The notes under the pieces were generated by a model. That model made no database searches, had not been told where the DNA came from, and saw only the letters and a program-made list of their open reading frames with translations. From NCBI RefSeq assembly GCF_020523925.1, contig NZ_JAJAPW010000003.1, positions 310,001-374,000 on the forward strand: a stretch of DNA of 64,000 nucleotides, read 5' to 3'. Source of the stretch: Neotamlana laminarinivorans (GTDB lineage Bacteria > Bacteroidota > Bacteroidia > Flavobacteriales > Flavobacteriaceae). Below, piece by piece: positions 17,442 to 26,501 of this stretch (positions within the stretch are counted from its first letter, which is position 1; the number at the start of each line of letters is the position of its first letter). The position numbers were made by a program, and so were the translations under genes.

Positions 17442-20400
17442 TTATAAAGAAACTTTTAAACCTAATGCCCAAGTTCGCATGAAAGGATAGGTCGCATTAT
17501 TAGCTCCTGCTTGAGATTCTGGATCATAACCGTCTTTTACCTTTGTAAATTCAAATAAATCGTTTCCTGAAAAATATATTCTAACCAAATCAATGTTAGT
17601 ATTTGATATTTTTAAGTCGTTAATGTTATAACCAACTATTAATGATTTTAAACGCACGTAGCGGTTGTTTTGCTTCATGAAATCTTTATTAATATAATTC
17701 CAGTTAGCCACATTAGCTTGTGTTGAAAGTCTTGGGAATTCCGCGTTTGGGTTATCTTCTGTCCAGGTTCTTCCTAACCAAGTAGCCGATTGATTTTGCC
17801 ATACTTGTTGAAAAGGAGCTGCCCAATACCCAGTTCTAACCAAATTTTGGTTTAATACCCCCTGAAAGAATGCGCTTAAATCCCAATTTTTATATTTTAA
17901 ATCGAAATTAAAACCAAATACATGATGTGGTGAAGAGTCTCCATGATAGGTTAAATCGTTAGTGTCTATAACGCCATCACCATTACTATCAACAATTCTG
18001 GTATCTCCAGGAACTAAACCTGCGGCTGTACCTTGTGCAGGCAAAATACCACCAGAGTAACTTGCGTAGTATTCATCTACCTCAGCTTGGTTTGCAAAAT
18101 AGCCATCGGTGTTGTATAGATAATACGAGTTAATGGGTTTGCCCAAAATGTTTCTATCAGAGTCTACGCTGTTTAAACCTGCAACAATAGCTTCGGCACC
18201 CGAATATTCGGTTATTTCATTTCTAGAGTCGCTCATGTTTGCGGCTATACTGATGTTTAAATCTTTAAAATTACCTTGCCATCCAATTTGAAACTCCCAA
18301 CCTTTATTCACTAAAGTTCCGGAGTTTGTTAAAGGAGCACCAGTACCAAGTAAGTCTGGATAAACTAAGCTTACTAGCATATCTCTGTTTTGTTTTTCAA
18401 ATAAGTCTAGAGAACCAAATACTGCGTTATTAAATAATTTAAAGTCTATACCAATTTCTTTATTAACTATGCGTTCCCATGTTGTGGTATCGCTAAATAA
18501 ACTACTAGCGCGAGAGGTTTGTTGTTGTCCTGCATTGGTTTGCCCAAATACAGTTGTACCAAAGCCTACGGTAGATAGATATCCGAAATTGCCAAACCCA
18601 GAAGTACTTCCTAATTCGCCATAACCACCGCGTAGTTTTAAAAAGGAAAGAATATCACTATCATTTAAAAAGTTTTCTGCACTAATAACCCATCCACCAG
18701 ATACACTAAAGTAATTAGACCATTTTTGCCCTTCGGCAAATCGTGATGAACCATCTCTTCTTCCTTGTAGTTCTAATAAGTATTTTTCTTTATAATCGTA
18801 GTTAATACGACCAATATACCCAAAAGCGCCCCAGGTATTTCCACCACCTTCGGTTTCTATACTTTGGTCTGTTGCTCCTAAATTTAAATCGTAAACACCA
18901 TAATCTACAAATCCGGTTCTTCTAGCTCTTAATGCATTGTTCGTGTTTTTTTCAGCTTCTACTGCTAAAAGGCCAGAAAGGTTGTGATCGCCAAAATTGT
19001 TGTTATAATTTAAAGTGGCTTTAAAATTTTTATAGGTTACATTTCCAGTTTCTTCCTCAATGTATGTGTTACTTGGGTCGGTAATGTAAGTAGCAAAGTC
19101 ACCTTGCCAGCTGTATAAAGGTACAGCTAAAGTGTACTCTTGGTCTTCACTGTTTTGTCTGGTAACAGAATAAGAACCTGTAATATCTAAATTATCTGTT
19201 AGTTTATACTGTGCTTGTGCGTAAATTTTTAATTGCTCGTCTATAAAATTTTGGCGCCCGCCATCAATAACTTGTGCAACAGCGTTTCTGGCACCTGCAA
19301 TATTTACACCGCCAAAAACTGAGTAATATTGTCCTAAATCGTTATAGGCTGGGAACAAAGGCGCATCATAAGCAGCAGCTTCTCGAGCTAAACCACCTGT
19401 TGGTCCAGAAATATGACGATGAAAATAGGAAACATTAGTAGTTAGACTTAGTCGTTCACTAATATCTAAATTATAGTTTAAAGAGAAATTGTAGCGTTCA
19501 GACGAATCGTCGGCAACTTTTAAACCACCAACGTTATCATCATAACCTGCTGAAAGGCGAAAATTACTTTTTTCAGTGCTTCCAGAAACACTTATGTTGT
19601 GTTGTGCAGAATAAGAGTTTCCGAAAAGATCGTCAAAACGGTTACCTTCCGCTAACCAAACTCTACCATTTATGGGTAAATCGTAGTAACCTTCTTCTCC
19701 TGCCGCTATTCTTTCAAGTGTTTCATAATCGTTCCAGAAAAAATATCTTGGGCTTTTTCCTGCAGCTAAATCTGAATCTGCAGCAGCAAGGTAAATGTCT
19801 CCGTATTCGGTCATTGTTGGTGTTGGAGGCCTTATACCAATAGTTCCCATTCTCATAATGGTACTAATATCCACCTTTACCTCGCCTTTTCCTTTTTTAG
19901 TAGTTACTAAAATAACACCACCAGCAGCTCTAGAACCATATACAGATGCCGATCCACCTTTTAAAACACTAATACTTTCAATGTCATTTGGGTTCATTTC
20001 ATTAAACGCCGAAGCGTTTAAGGCAGGAACACCATCAATTACTACTAATGGTGAAATTCCGTTAACGGAAGAAGCACCTCGAATTAAGAAATTAATATCT
20101 TCATTTCCAGGGCGAGAAGATGCACGTGTAACTACTAAACCTGGAGTTCTACCTTGTAAAGCTAAAGCAGGACTACCAACAGCTAAATCTTCAAAGGCTT
20201 CAGCTTTAACTTGTTCAACAGCGCCTGTTAGGGTTTCTTTTTTGGCCGTACCATAGCCAACAACAACAACCTCGTCTAAGGCAGCTACGTCAGACTCTAG
20301 TGTTACATTAATAGTGTTTTGGTCGCCTACGATAACTTCTTTTGTAACATAGCCAATGTATGAAAATACTAATACAGCATCATTTGAAGAAACAGTAATA

Positions 20401-20648
20401 CTATAGTTACCATCAAAATCTGTAACTGCACCTTTTGAGGTTCCTTTTACTAAAACATTAACACCAGGAATACCAAAGTTATCATCTGTACTTACAACAG
20501 TTCCTGAAATTGTTCTGTCTTGAGTAGTGATTTCTGGAGTGGGGTTTGCATAGGCTTTGGTGGTAAAGCAACAAACCATTAGGGCTAAAAACCAGATAAA
20601 TACTGTTGGTTTTTTTAAACACACCCAATAATTAATTTTGTTAGTCAT
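17442..20648 (-). CDS. susC: SusC/RagA-family TonB-dependent outer-membrane transporter
   Basis: A 1068-residue outer-membrane barrel that imports oligosaccharides with SusD, energised by TonB. It has a signal peptide (FIWFLALMVCCFTTKAYA), a carboxypeptidase-regulatory-like beta domain (about residues 45-118, TISGTVVSTDD...), a TonB-box-like DEVVVVGYG, a plug domain and a 22-strand barrel ending in the terminal strand WALGLKVSL. There is no STN domain, so it does not signal through an anti-sigma factor; control by the HTCS is expected. Its promoter has the same tandem element as three other PUL promoters, with a leader of about 80 nt. Confidence 0.96.
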   Translation of the reverse strand: MTNKINYWVCLKKPTVFIWFLALMVCCFTTKAYANPTPEITTQDRTISGTVVSTDDNFGIPGVNVLVKGTSKGAVTDFDGNYSITVSSNDAVLVFSYIGYVTKEVIVGDQNTINVTLESDVAALDEVVVVGYGTAKKETLTGAVEQVKAEAFEDLAVGSPALALQGRTPGLVVTRASSRPGNEDINFLIRGASSVNGISPLVVIDGVPALNASAFNEMNPNDIESISVLKGGSASVYGSRAAGGVILVTTKKGKGEVKVDISTIMRMGTIGIRPPTPTMTEYGDIYLAAADSDLAAGKSPRYFFWNDYETLERIAAGEEGYYDLPINGRVWLAEGNRFDDLFGNSYSAQHNISVSGSTEKSNFRLSAGYDDNVGGLKVADDSSERYNFSLNYNLDISERLSLTTNVSYFHRHISGPTGGLAREAAAYDAPLFPAYNDLGQYYSVFGGVNIAGARNAVAQVIDGGRQNFIDEQLKIYAQAQYKLTDNLDITGSYSVTRQNSEDQEYTLAVPLYSWQGDFATYITDPSNTYIEEETGNVTYKNFKATLNYNNNFGDHNLSGLLAVEAEKNTNNALRARRTGFVDYGVYDLNLGATDQSIETEGGGNTWGAFGYIGRINYDYKEKYLLELQGRRDGSSRFAEGQKWSNYFSVSGGWVISAENFLNDSDILSFLKLRGGYGELGSTSGFGNFGYLSTVGFGTTVFGQTNAGQQQTSRASSLFSDTTTWERIVNKEIGIDFKLFNNAVFGSLDLFEKQNRDMLVSLVYPDLLGTGAPLTNSGTLVNKGWEFQIGWQGNFKDLNISIAANMSDSRNEITEYSGAEAIVAGLNSVDSDRNILGKPINSYYLYNTDGYFANQAEVDEYYASYSGGILPAQGTAAGLVPGDTRIVDSNGDGVIDTNDLTYHGDSSPHHVFGFNFDLKYKNWDLSAFFQGVLNQNLVRTGYWAAPFQQVWQNQSATWLGRTWTEDNPNAEFPRLSTQANVANWNYINKDFMKQNNRYVRLKSLIVGYNINDLKISNTNIDLVRIYFSGNDLFEFTKVKDGYDPESQAGANNATYPFMRTWALGLKVSL

Positions 20649-20731
20649 AAAAATTAGTTTTTAGTTGAAATACTTTTAACTTCAGTTTTAAAGTAAATTT
20701 GAAGTTAGGGTCTTGAATTGATTAATAATAG

Positions 20732-20797
20732 CAATATTAAATAGATTTATTTGTGAGTAATATTAATTATAGACTAATATCTATAAATTATGATTCA
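20732..20797 (-). promoter_or_regulatory. susC promoter with HTCS-type tandem element
   Basis: On the minus strand a copy of TGAATCATAATTTA occupies 20797-20784. A weak second copy (8 of 14, 20776-20763) follows 21 bp on. The -7 box TAATATTG (20739-20732) starts 24 bp after the second copy, the same distance as at the three other promoters. The predicted start point is near 20726. The 412-bp susC-GH88 gap otherwise holds only AT-rich sequence between 20800 and 20970, in which I see nothing further. Confidence 0.7.
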
Positions 20798-20970
20798 ATA
20801 AAGAGTTAAGGTGTTGTTTTTCATTAGTTTGTGTTTTTTTTTATTGAGTTTGAATTTTATGTATTCTTCAATAAAAATCTATTTTTATGTGAATTTTTCA
20901 TCTTTTTTATCATTATTGAGAGATGTGATTAAATCTTTATGAATAACGAAAATTTATAGGTTAAGGTAAA

Positions 20971-21036
20971 TGAATCATAATTTATAGTTTATGAATCATA
21001 ATTTACTCTATTGCAATAACCATATTCATAACATTG
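20971..21036 (+). promoter_or_regulatory. GH88 promoter with HTCS-type tandem element
   Basis: Two identical copies of TGAATCATAATTTA lie at 20971-20984 and 20992-21005, exactly 21 bp or two helical turns apart. The -7 box TAACATTG is at 21029-21036, 24 bp after the second copy, which therefore covers the -33 region. The ATG is 25 nt beyond the box. This is the best-preserved copy of the element. Confidence 0.8.
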
Positions 21037-21060
21037 TATTATTGAAAACCTAATACGAAT

Positions 21061-22293
21061 ATGAATATAATTAAGACCTGTTTAGTTGTAACATTATTGT
21101 TAATGTTATCATGTAATTCAACAAAAAAAGAAGCTTCAAAAAAAGAAGATCCTAAATCTTTTCCTCTAGAAAATGTTTTACAAAATAATGTTGAAAAATT
21201 AAGTAAGGTAGCTAATGCGTTATCTTACCCCGATAGTTTACCAAGAAATATAAAATCAGATAAAACAAATTGGGGTTTTGTTGGAGTTACAGATTGGTGT
21301 AGTGGCTTCTGGCCAGGAACCTTATGGTATGCTTACGAAGCATCTAAAAACAGACAAATTAAGCAGGAAGCAGAACGTTTTACAGCCCCTTTAAAAAGTA
21401 TTGCGTATTCACCAGCTGATAATCATGATATTGGGTTTATGATGTATTGTAGTTATGGAAATGGATATAGGTTGACTGGAAATAAAGAATACAAGCAAAC
21501 GTTATTAGCTGCAGCAGATACTTTAGCTACTTTATACAACCCCAAAGTAGGTACAATTTTATCTTGGCCTAGCCAAAAACACAAGTTTAAATACAACACT
21601 ATAATAGATAATATGATGAATTTAGAACTGCTTTTTTGGGCTTCAAAAAATGGAGGTAATAAGCAGCTTTATAACATAGCAAAAAGTCATGCAGAAAAAA
21701 CTATGAAGCATATTGTTAGAAAAGATAGTGCAGTATACCATGTGGGCTCTTTTGATGAAGAATCAGGCGAGTTTTTACGAGGCTATACACACCAAGGTTA
21801 TGCACACGAATCTATGTGGGCTAGAGGACAAGGCTGGGGTATTTATGGTTTTTCTGTAGCGTATAGAGAAACCGGAGAACAAGCCTTTTTAACAACCGCA
21901 GAAAAACTAGCGGATCATTACATCAAAAGATTGCCTGATGATAAAATTCCGTTTTGGGATTTTGATGACCCTAAAATTCCAAATGCACCTAAAGATGCAT
22001 CGGCAGCTGCCGTTGCTGCTTGTGGCATGTTTGAATTATCTCAGTTAATTGATGATGATTTAAAAAAGAAAAAATATTTTAACGCCGCTAAAAATTATGT
22101 TGAAATATTATCATCTGCAGCCTATTTAAGTGAAAATACTAATGAAGCTTTATTATTGCATTCAACAGGGCATTATCCAAAAAACTCTGAAATAGATGTA
22201 CCAATTATTTATGCAGATTACTATTACATGGAAGCTTTATTAAGATATAAAAAGTTATACGAAAAACAGGCTAATGCATTGGCATTAAAATAA
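21061..22293 (+). CDS. GH88 unsaturated glucuronyl hydrolase (lipoprotein)
   Basis: Releases the 4,5-unsaturated uronic acid that lyases leave at the non-reducing end of oligosaccharides, by vinyl-ether hydration. The (alpha/alpha)6-barrel protein has 410 residues with a lipoprotein signal (LLLMLSC, Cys near residue 18). The two family aspartates are visible: Asp123 in DNHDIGFM and Asp183 in IIDNMMNLEL. Their spacing matches Asp88/Asp149 of the Bacillus GL1 enzyme. The stretch ESMWARGQGWGIYGF is also typical. It points to a uronic-acid polymer cut by the lyases of this locus. It stands alone, divergent from susC, and carries the shared tandem promoter element. Confidence 0.93.
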   Translation: MNIIKTCLVVTLLLMLSCNSTKKEASKKEDPKSFPLENVLQNNVEKLSKVANALSYPDSLPRNIKSDKTNWGFVGVTDWCSGFWPGTLWYAYEASKNRQIKQEAERFTAPLKSIAYSPADNHDIGFMMYCSYGNGYRLTGNKEYKQTLLAAADTLATLYNPKVGTILSWPSQKHKFKYNTIIDNMMNLELLFWASKNGGNKQLYNIAKSHAEKTMKHIVRKDSAVYHVGSFDEESGEFLRGYTHQGYAHESMWARGQGWGIYGFSVAYRETGEQAFLTTAEKLADHYIKRLPDDKIPFWDFDDPKIPNAPKDASAAAVAACGMFELSQLIDDDLKKKKYFNAAKNYVEILSSAAYLSENTNEALLLHSTGHYPKNSEIDVPIIYADYYYMEALLRYKKLYEKQANALALK

Positions 22294-22313
22294 GTATTTA
22301 AGTTAGTTAGTTT

Positions 22314-22354
22314 AAAAAAGCACTTCTAAACATTATGTTTTAAAGTGCTTTTTT
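22314..22354. terminator. Bidirectional terminator between GH88 and DUF4861 genes
   Basis: AAAAAAGCACTT (22314-22325) pairs with AAGTGCTTTTTT (22343-22354) around a 17-nt loop, with A and T tracts on the outer sides, between two convergent genes. Confidence 0.8.
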
Positions 22355-22375
22355 GTTTTTGGTATTTATAAAAAT

Positions 22376-23551
22376 TTAATTTTTTAAACTTACTTCAAGA
22401 GGTGTGTTTATTTGTTGTGAAAACTTGTTTAAATAGTTTTTCCATGCTTGACTAGTGGTAAATTGTCCAGATTCTTTCCAGCCAAAACCTGCATAATATA
22501 CAACTTTATTATTATGTACTTTTAAATGTGCATAAGCATTGCTCAGGTCTGTGGCTTCAGTGTTATAAGTTTCAAAATCTATAAAAGTATGTTCTGGTGC
22601 AACAATAGCTAATCCAATTTCAGAATCACCGTGTGGTTCCCAGTAACTAACCCATCCACGTTCGGTATTTCCGGTTACTTCTCCATCTTTTTCATGTAAA
22701 GTTAAACCAGCCGATATGGTGTTTGTTCCTTCAATAAATGTGGTGAATTTAGATAGGTTGTTTCCTAAATCTAAGCTAATTAATTTAGATTCTTTAATGT
22801 TTTTATTTCCAGCTTGCCAAGTTTCATATTCTAAATAAAAACTAGTTCTAATTGGTCCTGTGGTTATCGTTTTCCATTTTGTAAAGTTTTTTGATATGTG
22901 GTACATGGTATCTTCCTTTATAGCTATGCCTCCAACACCTCTACTAGAGCCTACATGAAAATTATCTAAGCCTTCTGGGGAAGGCTCGTGATAAGCACCA
23001 GGTCTTTTAGAATTTTTTTTGTACCAATTATTAATTATTGGGTATTCTACTTTTTTTAACCAAGCATCAACACCACTTGATAATGTACCACCTGGAATGC
23101 TGTTTTCTACCATTTTTTGAGCTACAGGCCCATAAACACGAAAAGCTACTTTGTTATTTTCCCAAGTATAGTCGTCTGTACGTTCTGGTACAAACCTAGA
23201 ATAACATAAATTATCTGCTTTAAGTTTTTCAGCTTCAGTAATTGTAATCAAATGGTAAGTTTTTGTGGTATTTCTCTCGATTTGTGGTTGAAACAGTAAG
23301 TCATCGAAAGTACCATCGCCATCATTATCTACAGTTTGTGTTATTTGTAAAGTTCCAGTTTCGGCATCTTTTATTGCTAGCGTGGTTAAGTCTTCAACAT
23401 TTAAAAATTCTTTTGATAATTCAACCGTTTCGAAAGTGCGTTTAAAGTCTAAATTATTTTTTATAATAATTGTTTTTATGTTTTCTTTTTGATTGCAAGA
23501 AGAAAAAATAGCGGCGCATAAAGCGCCGACTAATAAAGTGTTTTTATTCAT
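22376..23551 (-). CDS. DUF4861-family lipoprotein
   Basis: A 391-residue protein with a lipoprotein signal (AAIFSSC) and the features of DUF4861: tracts of beta strands, a central VAFRVYGPVAQK region and YYAGFGWKESGQF near the end. The family is frequent in PULs for uronic-acid polymers, next to KduI/KduD-like genes; I know of no settled biochemical role. Here it is the third gene of the kduI-kduD operon, 11 nt after kduD. The lipid anchor puts it at the cell envelope, not with the cytoplasmic Kdu enzymes. A polysaccharide- or disaccharide-acting enzyme is a reasonable guess but no more. Confidence 0.8.
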   Translation of the reverse strand: MNKNTLLVGALCAAIFSSCNQKENIKTIIIKNNLDFKRTFETVELSKEFLNVEDLTTLAIKDAETGTLQITQTVDNDGDGTFDDLLFQPQIERNTTKTYHLITITEAEKLKADNLCYSRFVPERTDDYTWENNKVAFRVYGPVAQKMVENSIPGGTLSSGVDAWLKKVEYPIINNWYKKNSKRPGAYHEPSPEGLDNFHVGSSRGVGGIAIKEDTMYHISKNFTKWKTITTGPIRTSFYLEYETWQAGNKNIKESKLISLDLGNNLSKFTTFIEGTNTISAGLTLHEKDGEVTGNTERGWVSYWEPHGDSEIGLAIVAPEHTFIDFETYNTEATDLSNAYAHLKVHNNKVVYYAGFGWKESGQFTTSQAWKNYLNKFSQQINTPLEVSLKN

Positions 23552-23562
23552 AATGTTTAGTT

Positions 23563-24357
23563 TTAGTCTTCGTTTGAAGGTTTACCTATGGTAGCCAAAA
23601 TACCACCATCTACATAAATAACCTGTCCGTTTACAAAGTCGCTAGCCTTCGAGCTTAAAAATATGGCTGCACCTTGTAAATCGTCTGGATTTCCCCAACG
23701 AGCTGCTGGTGTTCGGTTTATAATAAATTCGTTAAACGGATGCCCATCTACACGTATGGGAGCCGTTTGGCTTGTAGCAAAATAGCCAGGGCCAATACCG
23801 TTGGTTTGTATATTGTGTTTTGCCCACTCTGTGGCCATGTTTTGAGTTAACATTTTTAAACCACCTTTTGCAGCGGCGTAAGCACCTACTGTATTTCTGC
23901 CTAATTCGCTCATCATGGAACAAATATTTATTATTTTACCGCTTTTACGTTTTATCATGCTTTTAACAACGTGTTTAGACATAATAAAGGGACTTATTAA
24001 ATCTACCTTTATCACAGCTTCAAAATCGGCAACTTCCATATCCTCAAGCGGCGTTCTTTTAATAATACCTGCATTGTTAACAAGAATATCAATTTCTCCA
24101 ACTTCTTTTTCTATGTGGGCAATGTTTTTTATAACTAATTCTTCATTAGTTACATCAAATAAATATCCATAGGTTTTAATGCCTAAAGATTTATAATAAG
24201 CAACAGCTTTATCTAGTTTTTCTTGTGACGAGGCACCATTAATCACTAAAGTGGCTCCGGCATTGCCTAGTCCTGTAGCCATGGCTTGCCCTAAACCATG
24301 AGTTCCTCCTGTTACAAGTGCAATTTTACCTGTTAAATTGAATAAGTTTACAGACAT
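23563..24357 (-). CDS. kduD: 2-dehydro-3-deoxy-D-gluconate 5-dehydrogenase-like SDR (KduD)
   Basis: Short-chain dehydrogenase (264 residues). It has the cofactor loop TGGTHGLG near residue 17, NNAGII, the catalytic Ser (ICSMMS) and YAAAKGG with the catalytic Tyr and Lys, and a closing VIYVDGG. KduD reduces 2,5-diketo-3-deoxygluconate to 2-keto-3-deoxygluconate. The assignment rests on similarity to gluconate 5-dehydrogenase/KduD types and above all on its place 7 nt after kduI. It is cytoplasmic. The kinase and aldolase for KDG are not in the window. Confidence 0.9.
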   Translation of the reverse strand: MSVNLFNLTGKIALVTGGTHGLGQAMATGLGNAGATLVINGASSQEKLDKAVAYYKSLGIKTYGYLFDVTNEELVIKNIAHIEKEVGEIDILVNNAGIIKRTPLEDMEVADFEAVIKVDLISPFIMSKHVVKSMIKRKSGKIINICSMMSELGRNTVGAYAAAKGGLKMLTQNMATEWAKHNIQTNGIGPGYFATSQTAPIRVDGHPFNEFIINRTPAARWGNPDDLQGAAIFLSSKASDFVNGQVIYVDGGILATIGKPSNED

Positions 24358-24364
24358 AGTTTGT

Positions 24365-25207
24365 TTATTTTAATTCATTTATTTTGCAATGGTCCATGTC
24401 TCCATAGTCTAAATTTTCACCTGCCATTCCCCATATAAACGTATAATTGCTTGTTCCAGAACCTGAATGAATTGACCATGCTGGAGAAATAACAGCTTGA
24501 TTGTTTTGCATCCAAATGTGTCGAGTTTCTTGTGGTTGTCCCATAAAATGGCAAACTGATTGATCTTGAGGAACATCAAAATAAAAATAAACTTCCATTC
24601 TTCTATCATGAACGTGGGCGGGCATGGTATTCCATACAGATCCAGATTTTAATTCGGTCATTCCCATTTGCAGTTGACAAACATCTACAACACTGTTTAC
24701 AATGTATTTTCTTAAAGTTCGAGCATTAGCAGTTTCTGGTGCACCCAATTCTACAACTTCAACATCATTAATTCCAATTTTTTTAATAGGATATGCTTTA
24801 TGTGCGGGAGTAGAATTAATGTAAAACATAGCAGGTTCTTTGGCCGAAGCACTTGTAAAAGAAACTTCTTTATTTCCTTGGCCTACATATAAGGCTTCTT
24901 TGTTGTTAAGTTCGTAGTTAGTACCGTCAACTTTTACGGTTCCAGAGCCACCTATGTTAATAATCCCTAATTCACGTCTTTCTAAAAAATATGGGGCTTT
25001 TAAAGGGTCTATAGCTTCAAGCTTTAATATTTCGTTTACTGGTACTGCACTTCCGGTAATAAAGCGATCGTAATGAGAGTATATCAAATTTAATTGATCT
25101 GGTACCATTAGGTTATCAATTAAAAATTCGTCTCTAAGTCTTGTAGTATCATATTGTTTTACATCTTGAGGAGAAGCGGCGTACCTTACTTCATAATTAT
25201 TTTTCAT
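24365..25207 (-). CDS. kduI: 5-dehydro-4-deoxy-D-glucuronate isomerase (KduI)
   Basis: Zinc isomerase of the cupin fold (280 residues) that turns 5-keto-4-deoxyuronate, formed spontaneously from unsaturated uronate, into 2,5-diketo-3-deoxygluconate. The N terminus ([16 protein letters not shown]) and the metal site are as in the family: [15 protein letters not shown] supplies two His and a Glu, and [12 protein letters not shown] the third His. It is the first gene of the kduI-kduD-DUF4861 operon. Its promoter shares a LacI-type operator with the divergent regulator gene, so induction by a uronate intermediate is likely. Confidence 0.96.
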   Translation of the reverse strand: MKNNYEVRYAASPQDVKQYDTTRLRDEFLIDNLMVPDQLNLIYSHYDRFITGSAVPVNEILKLEAIDPLKAPYFLERRELGIINIGGSGTVKVDGTNYELNNKEALYVGQGNKEVSFTSASAKEPAMFYINSTPAHKAYPIKKIGINDVEVVELGAPETANARTLRKYIVNSVVDVCQLQMGMTELKSGSVWNTMPAHVHDRRMEVYFYFDVPQDQSVCHFMGQPQETRHIWMQNNQAVISPAWSIHSGSGTSNYTFIWGMAGENLDYGDMDHCKINELK

Positions 25208-25261
25208 TTTATTTAGTTTTAATGATTTTAGTAATTTGTTTAAGTTGATAATTTGTTTAGG

Positions 25262-25291
25262 TAAATATAATAAAATTAATTAAAATGCAAT
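25262..25291 (-). promoter_or_regulatory. Putative kduI promoter
   Basis: On the minus strand ATTG (25291-25288) stands 18 bp before TATATTTA (25269-25262). This matches the Bacteroidetes TTTG/TAnnTTTG pattern with one change in each box. The -33 box lies inside the LacI-type operator. Confidence 0.5.
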
Positions 25292-25299
25292 CGATTGTA
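25286..25299. promoter_or_regulatory. LacI-family operator
   Basis: TGCAATCGATTGTA fits the LacI-family operator pattern TGnAAnCGnTTnCA with one mismatch. It contains the perfect palindrome CAATCGATTG centred on CG. It lies between the divergent kduI and lacI genes, overlapping the -33 elements of both. Confidence 0.75.
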
Positions 25300-25306
25300 T
25301 TTTTGT

Positions 25307-25314
25307 TATATTTG
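25307..25314 (+). promoter_or_regulatory. -7 box of the lacI-type gene
   Basis: TATATTTG is an exact match to TAnnTTTG. It starts 8 bp after the operator, so the repressor would block its own promoter. It leaves a leader of about 20-25 nt to the TTG at 25344, which supports that unusual start. Confidence 0.65.
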
Positions 25315-25343
25315 TAGAGATTAAAAGAAAATAAACTATAGCA

Positions 25344-26363
25344 TTGAATAATAAACCAACCATTCACGACATAGCTAAGGCTTTAGGAATAAATAGTTCT
25401 ACGGTATCTAGAGCTTTAAATGATAGCCCGAGGGTAACACAAAAAACTAAAAATAAAATTTTAGCAATGGCTCAAGAACTGGGGTATCAACGAAATGTTC
25501 TTGCATCCAACTTACGAAAAAATGTAACGCATACTATTGGTGTTATTGTGCCAAGAATTTCTCGCCATTTTTTCTCGTCTGCTATTCAAGGTATTGAGGA
25601 AACCGCCTATGCAGCAGGTTATAATGTAATAATTTGTCAGTCTTTAGAGCAATTAGAGCGAGAGCAAAGTATTGTTAATGGTTTAGTAGAAAAACGTGTA
25701 GATGGGTTGCTAATTTCAATATCTATGGAAACGTTAAATTATGATCATTTAGATCTGGTTGCAAAAAATAAAATTCCGCTTGTTTTTTTTGATAGACATT
25801 GTAATATTCCTAACTATAGTAGTGTTATTATAGATGATTTTAAAGGAGGTTTTGAAGCTACAGAACATTTAATTAAACAAGGATGTAAGCATATAGCTCA
25901 TTTTTCAGGACCTAAAAATTTAGAGATTTATAAAAACAGATTAGCGGGTTACAAAGCGGCCTTAAAAAAACATAAGTTAACATTTAATGAAAGTTATGTT
26001 ATTACATCAAGGCTTATGGAAGATGATGGTTATGCTAATATGAAAGTTTTAATTGATAAAAATATTGAAATAGATGCCGTTTTCTCAGCAAACGATATGG
26101 CTGCTATAGGCGCTATAAAGTTTTTGAAGCAACAAAAAATAGCAATTCCTGAAGATATTGCAATTGTTGGTTTTAGTAATGAGCCTATAAGTACTGCTAT
26201 AGAACCATCACTAACCACTATAGATCAATCTGGGTTAACTATAGGTAAAACCGCAACAAATTTACTGTTAAACTATATTGAAGAAAAAAGTATTCCTGAA
26301 AAAGGGAAAACCGTTATAATTGACACTAGCTTGTTAGAACGTAATTCGTCGAAAAAAGAGTAG
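25344..26363 (+). CDS. LacI/GalR-family transcriptional regulator
   Basis: A 339-residue repressor with an N-terminal helix-turn-helix (residues 4-25, TIHDIAKALGINSSTVSRAL), a hinge helix ending in LASNLRK, and a periplasmic-binding-protein-like effector domain (NTIGVIVPRISRHFFS-like start near residue 60, VDAVFSANDMAAIG, VPEDIAIVGFSNEP-like EDIAIVGFSNEPIS). The start is TTG. It faces the kduI operon across a LacI-type palindrome, so it very probably represses kduI-kduD-DUF4861 and itself, and is released by a uronate-derived metabolite. It ends before an AT-rich hairpin. Confidence 0.93.
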   Translation: MNNKPTIHDIAKALGINSSTVSRALNDSPRVTQKTKNKILAMAQELGYQRNVLASNLRKNVTHTIGVIVPRISRHFFSSAIQGIEETAYAAGYNVIICQSLEQLEREQSIVNGLVEKRVDGLLISISMETLNYDHLDLVAKNKIPLVFFDRHCNIPNYSSVIIDDFKGGFEATEHLIKQGCKHIAHFSGPKNLEIYKNRLAGYKAALKKHKLTFNESYVITSRLMEDDGYANMKVLIDKNIEIDAVFSANDMAAIGAIKFLKQQKIAIPEDIAIVGFSNEPISTAIEPSLTTIDQSGLTIGKTATNLLLNYIEEKSIPEKGKTVIIDTSLLERNSSKKE

Positions 26364-26390
26364 TTTCATATTAAAAATGATATAGATAGT

Positions 26391-26431
26391 ACAAAAAGTA
26401 ATTAAAAATTGTATTTTTTATTACTTTTTGT
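26391..26431. terminator. AT-rich hairpin after the lacI-type gene
   Basis: ACAAAAAGTAATTAAAAA (26391-26408) pairs with TTTTTTATTACTTTTTGT (26414-26431) apart from one bulge, around the loop TTGTA. It is weak in GC but long and ends in a T tract, consistent with a terminator between lacI and the HTCS gene. Confidence 0.55.
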
Positions 26432-26501
26432 CATTAATGCTAGAAACAAAATAGTTATATTTCTAGGCAAACCAACACCACTAAACTAATTTACTAAACT
26501 A

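Noticed and set aside
17422-17472. Longer susD reading frame starting at 17472
   Set aside because: It would overlap the end of susC and bury the lipoprotein signal; the ATG at 17421 begins exactly at MKKILYIILPC.
19795-20256. 153-codon open frame on the plus strand opposite susC
   Set aside because: It lies wholly antisense to the conserved plug domain of SusC and has no domain, signal or promoter; a shadow frame.
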